A stretch of DNA of 64,000 bases from Cupriavidus consociatus (GTDB lineage: Bacteria; Pseudomonadota; Gammaproteobacteria; Burkholderiales; Burkholderiaceae). Of the stretch, positions 44,366 to 52,857 are shown piece by piece; positions within the stretch are counted from its first letter, which is position 1; each line of letters starts with the position of its first letter. Under the pieces are notes generated by a model that saw nothing but the letters and a program-made list of their open reading frames with translations, did not search any database and was not told the DNA's origin. The stretch spans positions 34,815 to 98,814 of the forward strand of contig NZ_JAGIQA010000031.1 of NCBI RefSeq assembly GCF_017814975.1, in the 5' to 3' direction. The position numbers and the translations under genes are program-made.

Positions 44366-45277
44366 TCAGGGAATCAGGTGAGGCCGCGGCGCCGGCGAGG
44401 CGTCGTCATTGGCGGCGGCCAGGGTTGGGGTGGCGTCAGGCTCGATCGCGGGCATGGCTTGCGCGGCCGCGGCCACGCGCCCGCACGCCACCTGCACGTA
44501 CTCCGGGTTGATCTCGTAGCCGACAAAGCGCCGGCCGTGGCGCAGGCACGCCACCGCGGTGGTGCCGCTGCCCGCGAACGGGTCCAGCACCAGGCCGCCC
44601 GGCGGGCAGCTCGACAGCACCATGCGCTCGACGATCTCCAGCGGCTTCTGCGTCGGGTGGTTGGCGCGTTCGGGATCCTGCCGATGGATGCGCGAGATGC
44701 TCCACAGGTCCTTGGGGTTGTAGCCCACCTCCAGCCACTTCTTGCCCTCGAAGCGCGGACGGCTGCGCGCCTTCTTGGTCTCGGGGTCGTACGGAATGCG
44801 GACCGGGTCGAGATCGAAGTAGTAGTCGCGCGCCTTGGCAAAGAAGCCGATGTTGTCGTGCACCGACGAAAACTTGCGCGTGGTGCCGCCCATGCTGGGC
44901 ACGCGGCGATCCCAGATGATCTCGTTGATCATCGTCAGGCGCCGCTTGAGCATCACGAACAGCTCCGGCGAATACTGCCAGGTGCAGAACAGGTAGAGCG
45001 TGCCCTTGGGCGCGAGCTTGGGCACGACCGCATCCATCCAGCGCTCGGACCAGTCCAGGTAGGCCTGGCCGGACAGCAGGTCGGAATCGTTGCCGTAGTC
45101 CTTGCCCAGGCCATACGGCGGATCGGCCACGATCAGGTCGACCGAGCCGTCCGGCAGGCGGGCAATGCCCTCGAACATGTCTTCCTGGAACAGGTGCAGC
45201 GGCGGCGCATCGGTCGCGCCGGGCAAGCAGTCGGGACCGCCGACGGCAAGGCCCTGGGGGTGGGGCAGCGCGCGCAT
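44366..45277 (-). CDS. DNA methyltransferase (beta-class N6-adenine/N4-cytosine type) inside the trp operon
   Basis: A 303-residue SAM-dependent DNA methyltransferase. The catalytic motif IV DPPY is at residues 52-55 (VDLIVADPPYGLGKDYG) and the SAM motif FAGSGTT comes near the C-terminus (LVLDPFAGSGTTAVACLRHGRRFVGYEIN). That order defines the beta class that includes CcrM. The region between them should hold the target-recognition domain. No restriction enzyme is adjacent, so it is a solitary enzyme. Its ATG overlaps the trpB stop (TGATG) and its stop is 1 nt from the trpA start. Target sequence unknown. Confidence 0.92.
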   Translation of the reverse strand: MRALPHPQGLAVGGPDCLPGATDAPPLHLFQEDMFEGIARLPDGSVDLIVADPPYGLGKDYGNDSDLLSGQAYLDWSERWMDAVVPKLAPKGTLYLFCTWQYSPELFVMLKRRLTMINEIIWDRRVPSMGGTTRKFSSVHDNIGFFAKARDYYFDLDPVRIPYDPETKKARSRPRFEGKKWLEVGYNPKDLWSISRIHRQDPERANHPTQKPLEIVERMVLSSCPPGGLVLDPFAGSGTTAVACLRHGRRFVGYEINPEYVQVACGRVAAAAQAMPAIEPDATPTLAAANDDASPAPRPHLIP

Positions 45278-46470
45278 CAGAGCTTGAGCCCCGCGCGCTC
45301 GGCCACGGTATGCATGTCCTTGTCGCCACGGCCGGACAGGTTCACCAGCAGCAGCTTGTCCTTGGGCAGCGTCGGCGCCAGCTTGCAGGCGTAGGCGATC
45401 GCGTGGCTCGATTCCAGCGCCGGGATGATGCCCTCGATGCGGCAGCAGTCGTGGAAGGCCTTGAGCGCTTCCTCGTCGGTGATCGGCACGTACTGCGCGC
45501 GGCCGCTGTCCTTGAGCCAGGCGTGCTCGGGGCCGACACCCGGGTAGTCCAGGCCGGCCGACACCGAATGGGTCTCGATGATCTGGCCGTTGTCGTCCTG
45601 CAGCAGGTAGGTGCGGTTGCCGTGCAGCACGCCGGGCGTGCCGCCGGTCAGCGAAGCCGCGTGGCGGCCGGTGTCCAGGCCGTCGCCGGCGGCTTCCACA
45701 CCGATCAGCTGCACGTCCTGGTGCTCGATGTACGGATAGAAGATGCCCATGGCATTCGAGCCGCCACCCACGCAGGCGATCACGGCATCCGGCTGGCGGC
45801 CGGCCAGCTCGGGCATCTGCACCTTGGCCTCTTCGCCGATCACGCACTGGAAGTCGCGCACCATCATCGGGTACGGGTGCGGGCCGGCCACGGTGCCGAT
45901 GATGTAGAAGGTGTTTTCGACGTTGGTGACCCAGTCGCGCATGGCTTCATTGAGCGCGTCCTTGAGCGTGCGCGAGCCGCTTTCCACTGGCACCACGGTC
46001 GCGCCCAGCAGCTTCATGCGGTAGACGTTGGCGGCCTGCCGCTTGACGTCCTCGGCGCCCATGTAGACCACGCACTCCATGCCGAAACGGGCGGCGATGG
46101 TGGCCGTGGCCACGCCGTGCTGCCCTGCCCCGGTCTCGGCGATCACGCGCGGCTTGCCCATGCGCTTGGCCAGCAGCGCCTGGCCGATGACGTTGTTGAT
46201 CTTGTGCGCGCCGGTGTGGTTCAGGTCTTCGCGCTTGAAGTAAATCTGCGCGCCACCCAGCGTCTCGCTCCAGCGCTGCGCGTGGTAGATCGGCGACGGG
46301 CGGCCGACGAAGTGCTTCAGCTCGCGACGGAATTCGGCATCGAACTCCGGGTCCTTCTGGTAGTGCGCATAGGCTTCGCGCAACTCGTCCAGCGCGTGGA
46401 CCAGCGTCTCGGAAACGAAGGTGCCGCCATAGGGGCCGAAATGGCCACGGGAATCGGGCAGGTCGTACAT
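45277..46470 (-). CDS. trpB: tryptophan synthase subunit beta
   Basis: PLP enzyme that joins indole and serine to give tryptophan. The 397 residues have the PLP-lysine Lys90 in HTGAHKINNVIGQ, the phosphate-binding loop GGGSNAMGIFYPY, and EDLNHTGAHK and GAGQHGVATAT elements typical of TrpB1. The stop codon overlaps the start of the methyltransferase gene by one base. trpF lies 133 nt upstream. Confidence 0.97.
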   Translation of the reverse strand: MYDLPDSRGHFGPYGGTFVSETLVHALDELREAYAHYQKDPEFDAEFRRELKHFVGRPSPIYHAQRWSETLGGAQIYFKREDLNHTGAHKINNVIGQALLAKRMGKPRVIAETGAGQHGVATATIAARFGMECVVYMGAEDVKRQAANVYRMKLLGATVVPVESGSRTLKDALNEAMRDWVTNVENTFYIIGTVAGPHPYPMMVRDFQCVIGEEAKVQMPELAGRQPDAVIACVGGGSNAMGIFYPYIEHQDVQLIGVEAAGDGLDTGRHAASLTGGTPGVLHGNRTYLLQDDNGQIIETHSVSAGLDYPGVGPEHAWLKDSGRAQYVPITDEEALKAFHDCCRIEGIIPALESSHAIAYACKLAPTLPKDKLLLVNLSGRGDKDMHTVAERAGLKL

Positions 46471-46603
46471 GTCTAGGCTCTTCGGAACAGCGGCCTTGCC
46501 TCACTCGGCAAGGCTCGCCTGGTTGACTGGGTGCGCGATGCCCGCTATGGATATGTGAAAGCGGCGGGCGCAGCATGCGGAGGGAATCGGGCTTCGATCC
46601 GGC

Positions 46604-47326
46604 TCATCCGGCTCTGGCGCCGCGGACAGCGCGCACGAACTCGGCAATGCGGGCATGGTCCTTCACGCCCTTGGCGGCCTCTACCCCGCTGCTGACGTCC
46701 ACAGCGTAGGGCCGCACGCGCTCAATCGCGCCAGCGACGTTTTGCGCGTTCAACCCACCACTCAAAACGATGCGAGGAGCGCCGCTTGCGTTCGGGTTGC
46801 CGGTTGCCGTAACCGGAGGATTGGGCGGAAGCCATGCCGGAGGAATCAGGGTCCAGTCGAAGACGTGGCCGCCACCGCCATAGCCTTCGACGAAGGCATC
46901 GAGCAGCAAGGCAGCGGCATCACGGTATTGATCGGCAAATTCTACCAAATCAAGCCCCGGGCGGACACGGGCGGCGCGCAGGAACGGCAGCCGGCAGCGC
47001 TGCGCGGCCTGGGTGCAGAACTGCGGGGTTTCGTCACCGTGCAGTTGCAGCAACGTCAACGGCACACGCTCCGCCACGTGGGCGATGTCTTCCAGTTCGG
47101 CGTTGACGAACAGGCCAGTCACCGCGACGAACGGCCCGGCGGCCTCGGCCAGCGCCGCGGCTTGCGCCACCTCGACGTAGCGCGGGCTCTTCGGGTAGAA
47201 CACCAGCCCGATCGCGTCCGCGCCGGCATCGACGGCGGCGCGCACGTCATCCTCGCGGGTCAGGCCGCAGATCTTGATGCGGGTACGCTGCGGCAGGTGC
47301 ACCGGACTGCCCTCAGGCTGCGTCAT
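46604..47326 (-). CDS. trpF: phosphoribosylanthranilate isomerase
   Basis: Isomerises N-(5'-phosphoribosyl)anthranilate in tryptophan synthesis. The 240 residues include RIKICGLTREDDVRAAVDAGADAIGLVFYPKSPRYV, with the catalytic Cys in KICGLT, and the distal aspartate in VDVSSGVEAAKGVKDHARI. I chose the ATG at 47326 because GGAG lies 6 nt upstream of it. The start lies inside the 3' end of truA, overlapping by 14 nt, so the two are probably translated together. It stands alone from trpC/trpD, which are not in the window. Confidence 0.96.
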   Translation of the reverse strand: MTQPEGSPVHLPQRTRIKICGLTREDDVRAAVDAGADAIGLVFYPKSPRYVEVAQAAALAEAAGPFVAVTGLFVNAELEDIAHVAERVPLTLLQLHGDETPQFCTQAAQRCRLPFLRAARVRPGLDLVEFADQYRDAAALLLDAFVEGYGGGGHVFDWTLIPPAWLPPNPPVTATGNPNASGAPRIVLSGGLNAQNVAGAIERVRPYAVDVSSGVEAAKGVKDHARIAEFVRAVRGARAG

Positions 47327-48131
47327 CGAACACTCCATGGAACAGGCTCGCGGATGGGTCGGCCGCGGGGATCGGGTAAGCATCAGGATACTTGACCCCG
47401 ACCAGGTAGAGGCCGTCCGGCATGAACGTGGGCGCCGCCAGCTTGCGGTCGCGCCCGGCCAGCACCTGCGCCAGCCATTGCGGCGGGTAGCGTCGACGGC
47501 CCACCGCCACCAGGCAGCCCATCAGGTTGCGCACCATATGGTGCAGGAAGGCGCTGGCACGGAAGCGCAGGAACACCCACTTGCCGTCGTCGCGGATAGT
47601 GACGTCATACATGGTCTTGACCGGCGACTTGGCCTGGCACTCCGCGGCGCGGAACGCGGAAAAATCGTGCTCGCCGATCAGATGCGCCGCGGCTTCGCGC
47701 ATGGCGTCGACGTCGAGGCGTTGTCCGGGCGGCAGCATCTGGTAGCCGGCGCGGCCATGAACCATTGGCACCCGGTGCGGACCGGTGTAGAGCGCGTAGT
47801 AATACATGCGCTCGTACGCAAGGAAGCGGGCATGGAAGCCGTCGTCGACCGGCAGCGCCCACTGCAGCGCGATCGACGCCGGCAGGAAGGCATTGACGCC
47901 ACGCACCCAGGAAAAAGGCTCGCGTTCCAGCTCGGTATCCAGGTGGATCACTTGCCCCAGCGCGTGCACGCCGGTATCGGTGCGCCCCGCAACGGTGGTC
48001 GGCAGGCGCACGCCGGCGAAGCGCTCGATGGCGTCTTCCAGGTGGTCTTGCACGGTGTTGCGGTGCGGCTGCGACTGCCACCCGGAAAAGGCGGCGCCGT
48101 CGTAGTGCAGGCCAAGTGCGATGCGGTTCAT
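47313..48131 (-). CDS. truA: tRNA pseudouridine(38-40) synthase
   Basis: Makes pseudouridine at positions 38-40 in the anticodon arm of many tRNAs. The 272 residues carry ALGLHYDGAAFSGWQSQ at the N-terminus and the catalytic aspartate in AGRTDTGVHALGQVIHLDT. FLHHMVRNLMGCLVAVG is typical of the C-terminal half. The start was set at 48131. It lies between fimV and trpF, as in related genomes. Confidence 0.96.
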   Translation of the reverse strand: MNRIALGLHYDGAAFSGWQSQPHRNTVQDHLEDAIERFAGVRLPTTVAGRTDTGVHALGQVIHLDTELEREPFSWVRGVNAFLPASIALQWALPVDDGFHARFLAYERMYYYALYTGPHRVPMVHGRAGYQMLPPGQRLDVDAMREAAAHLIGEHDFSAFRAAECQAKSPVKTMYDVTIRDDGKWVFLRFRASAFLHHMVRNLMGCLVAVGRRRYPPQWLAQVLAGRDRKLAAPTFMPDGLYLVGVKYPDAYPIPAADPSASLFHGVFDDAA

Positions 48132-48172
48132 GTCGGGGGAAAATACATGGCGGCGAGCAAGCAATGCGCGCC

Positions 48173-48210
48173 GGAAAGCAAATGCGCCGGAAGGGACGCT
48201 TCCGGCGCAT
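48173..48210 (-). terminator. stem-loop terminator after fimV
   Basis: Perfect 11-bp stem ATGCGCCGGAA / TTCCGGCGCAT (48182-48210) with a 7-nt loop, followed on the minus strand by TTTGCTTT. It lies between fimV and truA and may reduce read-through from fimV into truA-trpF. Confidence 0.6.
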
Positions 48211-48258
48211 CGCTTCATGCTGCGGCAGCGCGTGCCGCGGCGGACCGCCAATGATAGC

Positions 48259-51111
48259 TCAGGCCACTTCCAGCAGCAGCGAACGGGCTTCCGCCTGCAG
48301 CGGGTCCTGCGACTGCTCGACCACTTCCTGCAGCAGCTCGCGGGCACCTTCCTTGTCGCCGATCTCGATATAGGCGCGTGCCAGGTCGAGCTTGATCTGC
48401 ATGTCGCGCCCACCGTCGACACCATCGATCGACAGCGTGCTGGGCGAAACGCCGCGAGCGGTGTCGGGATTGGTCTCGTCGGGAACGCGCGACAGGTCGA
48501 TCGGCGAGGCCAGCTTGCCACCATGCAGCATGGTCGTCGCGGGCAGCGGCGCGAAAGGCTCGTCCGCCCCGGCAGCCGGCGAGCCGCTGGTGCCCGAAGG
48601 CTCACTGCCCAGGTCCAGTGACAGCGCCGACATGTCGAACTCCAGCGGCCGCGAGCGGGTGGGCGTTTCCAGGCGCGGCACGCCGTGCGCGTGCTCGTCC
48701 ATACCGTCGGCCAGCGGGTCGGTGGCACCGGCCGGGAAGTCCAGGTCCAGTCCGCCGTCCAGGCGCACGGCCGGCTCGGTCGGGTCCGAATCCCCACCGA
48801 ACATCATCGCCGCCGACGCCGGCGCCACGATCGGGTCGCCCGCCGCGGGCGCCGGGAAGGCGTCCAGCGGCAACGCCAGGTCCCCCAGCGAGGGCTCCAG
48901 GCGCGGGATCGAAGCCGGATTCTGCGAGGGGTCCTGTGTGCGCCACTGGTCCGTCGCCGGCGAGGCCGTATCCGGACCCGCGGCCTCCGGCGTCACCACC
49001 AGGTACATCGCGTTGCCCGGCTCGAGCGCGCGCCCCATTTCTGCTGCCTTCAACCATTCCGCACCGTGCCCGCCGGTCTGGGCGAACATTTCTTCTGCTA
49101 TCACGCGGAAACCTTCCACATCCCGTCTGTTGCTGTAAATCTCCAGGAGCTTGAGCCGCACCGGCTGCTGCTCCGGGTTTTTCTCCAGGGCTTCGCGCAG
49201 GATTTCTTCCGCCTGCACATCGCGCCCGTAGGCGATATAGACCTCGGCCTCGGCAATCGGATCGACCTCGTTGGCTTCCGGCGTGTTGTTGCCGATGCGG
49301 AAGTCGGCACCAAACACGCTGTGCTGCGAGGTGTCGACACTCTGGCCGCCGGCGGCACCGAACAGCGAATTGGTGCCGGCCATCACGGTGCTTTCCTGCG
49401 ACAGGATGCTGTCGCCGAAGCCGGTCGCCTCGCCTTCCTTCTGTTGCCGGCGGCGGCGATAGATCGCATAGACGCCGAGCAGCGCCACCACCAGGCCTCC
49501 GCCGGGCAGCAGCATTGGGTTGGCCAGCAGGCCGTCGAGGAACGACGGCTCCTGCACCGGCGCGGGCTGCGCCACCACAGGCGGCGCCGGCTTGGCTGCG
49601 GGGGCCGATGCCGGCGCGGCAGCCGCTGCAGCAGCCTGCGGCGCCGAAGCCCCGGCGGCTGCCACGGCGGGCGCTGCGGCCGCGGCGCCACTGGCGGCAT
49701 CGGGCACTGCTGCTGCGGCGGCAGCGGCCGCCGCTGCTGCCGGCTCCGCGGCATCGGCCTTCGGCGCCTGGGCAGCCACCACGTTCGGCGCGGCTGCTTC
49801 GGGCTTGGCCACCGCGGCCGCCTTTTCCTTCTCCTTGTCGGCCAGCGCCGCCTGGTTGGCCTGGCCCAGCTTGGCGATCTCGGCGTTCTTCAGCTCGAGC
49901 AGCTTCTGCATGTCGCCGATATTTTTTTCCAGCTGCGCCAGGCGCGCCTCGGCTTCCTTGACCTGGCGCTCGCGCGCGACGTTGGCCTCGGCCTTGGCGG
50001 CCGCATCGGCCTGCGCGCCCCGCTCGGCCTTGCTCAGCTTCAGCTCGTCGCGCGGACCATCGGTCGGGGCCGCCTGTTCCTGCACGCGCGCCGTCACGTT
50101 GCCTGATTGCTGGCGGCCGCTATCGGGCTCGACCGACTTGGCCGCGGCGGCACTCGCCAGGCGGCTGCGATAGGCATCGAAGCCCTGCGTGCGGGCCACC
50201 ACCTCGCGGCGCGCCTCCTTCGGCGTGACGGCCTGCGCCTGTTGCTGGGTCGGCACCTGCAGCACCGCGCCGCTGCGCAGCCGGTTCATGTTGCCGCCGA
50301 TAAAGGCATTGGGATTGTTGCGATAGAGCGCGACCAGCATCTGGTCCAGCGATACCGATTCGGTGCCCTGCACGGCTTCGCCGGCAATCCCGTACAGCGT
50401 ATCGCCGCGCTTGACCGTGTAGCCACCACCCGGCGCCATGTCGGCGCTGGCCGCGGGCGCCGCGGACGGGGTGCGCCTGGCTTGGCGTGCCGGGCGCACC
50501 GGCGCTGCCGGACGGGCGGATTCGGCGGCGGGCGCGGCTCCTGGTGCGGCTCCCTGCGCAGCCGCTTGCGCCGCTGCGGCAGCCGCAGGCTGCTGCGCCG
50601 TGGCGGGCGAAGCGTCGGGCGTTGCCGCCTGCACGACCGTCGATGGCGAGTAGGTCTCGTTGGAGGGCTTGGCCCCGGCGGGATCAAGCAGGAATGTATA
50701 GGCGCGCGAAACCTTGCCGCTGGCCCAGCTCATGTCGACCAGGATATCGACGAACGGCTCGCTGATCGGCTGCGTCGAACGGACCTTGGCGACATAGCTG
50801 CCGTTCGGGCGGCGCTCGATCTCCAGGCGCAGCGTGCTGACCGCGGGCTGGTATGTCAGCCCCGCCGCGGCATACGCCCCTGGCGACGCCAGCTTGACGT
50901 TCAGCGCGGCGGCCTCTTCAGGCGTGACCCCGCTGATGTCGATCTCAGCCTGCAGCGGCTGCCCCAGATTTGACTGAACCCGCAATTGCCCGAACCCCGC
51001 GGCATATGCGGCCGGCTGCGCAAGCAGCAGGCCCAGTGCCGTGACGGCCAGCGTTGACCAGCGCTGACGGGCAGTAGGCGCATCTTTCCGGCGATGTTGG
51101 CTCACACTCAC
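48259..51111 (-). CDS. fimV: FimV-like peptidoglycan-binding protein
   Basis: A 950-residue inner-membrane protein needed in other species for type IV pili, polarity and twitching. It has a signal peptide (to about AYA at residue 37) and a FimV N-domain (GFGQLRVQSNLGQPLQAEIDISGV). Then come a LysM domain (GGYTVKRGDTLYGIAGEAV), a coiled coil (about 355-430), an Ala/Pro-rich region and one membrane segment (about 535-553, MLLPGGGLVVALLGVYAIY). TPR-like cytoplasmic parts and a C-terminal FimV motif (MQIKLDLARAYIEIGDKEGARELLQEVVEQ) complete it. The start codon is GTG with GGAG upstream. Confidence 0.93.
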   Translation of the reverse strand: MSVSQHRRKDAPTARQRWSTLAVTALGLLLAQPAAYAAGFGQLRVQSNLGQPLQAEIDISGVTPEEAAALNVKLASPGAYAAAGLTYQPAVSTLRLEIERRPNGSYVAKVRSTQPISEPFVDILVDMSWASGKVSRAYTFLLDPAGAKPSNETYSPSTVVQAATPDASPATAQQPAAAAAAQAAAQGAAPGAAPAAESARPAAPVRPARQARRTPSAAPAASADMAPGGGYTVKRGDTLYGIAGEAVQGTESVSLDQMLVALYRNNPNAFIGGNMNRLRSGAVLQVPTQQQAQAVTPKEARREVVARTQGFDAYRSRLASAAAAKSVEPDSGRQQSGNVTARVQEQAAPTDGPRDELKLSKAERGAQADAAAKAEANVARERQVKEAEARLAQLEKNIGDMQKLLELKNAEIAKLGQANQAALADKEKEKAAAVAKPEAAAPNVVAAQAPKADAAEPAAAAAAAAAAAVPDAASGAAAAAPAVAAAGASAPQAAAAAAAPASAPAAKPAPPVVAQPAPVQEPSFLDGLLANPMLLPGGGLVVALLGVYAIYRRRRQQKEGEATGFGDSILSQESTVMAGTNSLFGAAGGQSVDTSQHSVFGADFRIGNNTPEANEVDPIAEAEVYIAYGRDVQAEEILREALEKNPEQQPVRLKLLEIYSNRRDVEGFRVIAEEMFAQTGGHGAEWLKAAEMGRALEPGNAMYLVVTPEAAGPDTASPATDQWRTQDPSQNPASIPRLEPSLGDLALPLDAFPAPAAGDPIVAPASAAMMFGGDSDPTEPAVRLDGGLDLDFPAGATDPLADGMDEHAHGVPRLETPTRSRPLEFDMSALSLDLGSEPSGTSGSPAAGADEPFAPLPATTMLHGGKLASPIDLSRVPDETNPDTARGVSPSTLSIDGVDGGRDMQIKLDLARAYIEIGDKEGARELLQEVVEQSQDPLQAEARSLLLEVA

Positions 51112-51397
51112 CTTATGCTCCGTTATGTTTTAGTAGCGATATACATCGACAAACCGACCCCATAAACAGGTCCGGCAAGCTGGCGGGGCATTCTGGTTGC
51201 ACCCCTTGACCAGCCGGCGCGCAGGCGGCGACCCCTGCGGGCCGGGACGCATGCCGGCGTATTGTGACGCATCGCCCGGGAAAATAGGCGCCCGGATACA
51301 ACAACGCCGCGCGTGGGCGCGGCGTTGTCGGCAAAGCGGTCGTTTCTGTTGCCTGGCTGCAACGGACACAACCAGGCACGCTGCTATCAGCTAGCCA

Positions 51398-52534
51398 TCA
51401 GGATTCGATCAGGATACGCAGCATGCGGCGCAGCGGCTCGGCCGCGCCCCACAGCAGCTGGTCGCCCACCGTGAAGGCCGACAGGTACTCGCCGCCCATC
51501 TGCATCTTGCGCAGGCGGCCGACCGGAATCGTCAGCGTGCCGGTGACGGCCGCCGGGGTCAGGTCGGTCATGCTGGCTTCACGCGTGTTCGGCACCACCT
51601 TGGCCCACGGGTTGTGAGCGGCCAGCATGCCTTCGATCTCGTCCAGCGGCACGTCCTTGCGCAGCTTGATGGTCAGTGCCTGCGAATGGCAGCGCATCGC
51701 ACCAATGCGCACGCACAGGCCGTCGACGGCAATCGGCGTGGCGCCGGTTGCGCCCAGGAAGCCTTCACCACGGCCCAGGATCTTGTTGGTCTCGGCGCCG
51801 CCCTTCCATTCTTCCTTGGACTGGCCGTTGCCCAGGTCCTTGTCGATCCAGGGGATCAGGTTGCCGGCCAGCGGCACGCCGAACTGCTTGGTTTCCTCGG
51901 CGGACAGGCCGTGCTGGGTCGCCAGGATCTGGCGGTCGATTTCCAGGATGGCCGAGGCCGGGTTATCCAGCAGCGACTTGACCGACGCATTCAGCGTGCC
52001 GAACTGCGTCAGCAGCTCGCGCATGTGCTGGGCGCCGCCGCCCGAAGCGGCCTGGTAGGTCATCGAGGTCATCCATTCGACCATGTCGGCCTGGAACAGG
52101 CCACCCAGGCCAATCAGCATGCAGCTGACCGTGCAGTTGCCGCCGATGAAATTCTTGACGCCCTTGGACAGCGCGTCCTTGATCACACCCTGGTTGACCG
52201 GATCCAGCACGATGATGGCATCGTCCTTCATGCGCAGCGACGAAGCCGCGTCGATCCAGTAGCCCTTCCAGCCCGCCGCGCGCAGCTTGGGGAAGACCTC
52301 GTTGGTGTAGTCGCCGCCCTGGGCGGTCAGCACCACGTCGCACTTCTTCAGTGCCTCGATGTCGTTGGCATCCTTGAGCGTGGTTTCGTTCTTGGCCATG
52401 GCGGGCGCCTTGCCGCCGGCATTGGACGTGCTGAAGAAGACGGGCTCGATGTGGTCGAAATCACGCTCTTCCTGCATGCGTTGCATCAGGACGCTGCCGA
52501 CCATACCCCGCCAACCGACGAGACCTACAATCAT
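51398..52534 (-). CDS. asd: aspartate-semialdehyde dehydrogenase
   Basis: Reduces aspartyl phosphate to aspartate semialdehyde, the branch point to lysine, threonine, methionine and diaminopimelate. The 378 residues start with the NADP site VGLVGWRGMVGSVLMQRM. The nucleophilic cysteine is Cys134 (FIGGNCTVSCMLIGLGGL). The active-site Arg and His follow (VRIGAMRCHSQA). It lies between fimV and leuB, with a 323-nt gap to leuB that holds the leuB terminator and probably the asd promoter. Confidence 0.97.
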   Translation of the reverse strand: MIVGLVGWRGMVGSVLMQRMQEERDFDHIEPVFFSTSNAGGKAPAMAKNETTLKDANDIEALKKCDVVLTAQGGDYTNEVFPKLRAAGWKGYWIDAASSLRMKDDAIIVLDPVNQGVIKDALSKGVKNFIGGNCTVSCMLIGLGGLFQADMVEWMTSMTYQAASGGGAQHMRELLTQFGTLNASVKSLLDNPASAILEIDRQILATQHGLSAEETKQFGVPLAGNLIPWIDKDLGNGQSKEEWKGGAETNKILGRGEGFLGATGATPIAVDGLCVRIGAMRCHSQALTIKLRKDVPLDEIEGMLAAHNPWAKVVPNTREASMTDLTPAAVTGTLTIPVGRLRKMQMGGEYLSAFTVGDQLLWGAAEPLRRMLRILIES

Positions 52535-52857
52535 GATTTACCTCGGATGTGATTTTTACTTCCCCGCCATTTTCCTCGCCCGGCGTGGCTGCGCGGGGAA
52601 GACGGGCAGGCACGACGAACGGATCTAGGCGATCGCGGTTTTAATAATGGTTTTAATCGTCGTTGCGGTCTGGCCGAGCGAAATTGTGCCGGCCGGGCCG
52701 CGGGTGGCGGTCAGGGCGACAACAGCAGTCAGGGTGGACTGGGAAAATCGGGCCATTCGCAGAGTCTACACGATTTTGCGGCGCTGCCGCAGCGTGGAAA
52801 TCGGGGACAAATAAAACAAAGGGCACCGCCGCAGCGGTGCCCTTTTGGGGGTGCGGC
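52535..52857. other. asd-leuB intergenic region
   Basis: 323 bp with the leuB terminator at its right end (52811-52845). A 9-bp direct repeat GGTTTTAAT is at 52637-52645 and 52649-52657, about 100 nt upstream of the asd start; it is AT-rich against the background and could be part of the asd promoter or a binding site. No gene was recognised. Confidence 0.5.
52811..52845 (-). terminator. terminator after leuB
   Basis: Perfect 12-bp stem AAAGGGCACCGC / GCGGTGCCCTTT with loop CGCA, then TTTGTTTTAT on the minus strand. It ends the leuC-ecn-leuD-leuB transcript. Confidence 0.88.

Noticed and set aside
44366..45277. Restriction-modification system
   Set aside because: Only a methyltransferase is present; both neighbours are tryptophan synthase genes, with no endonuclease or specificity gene.
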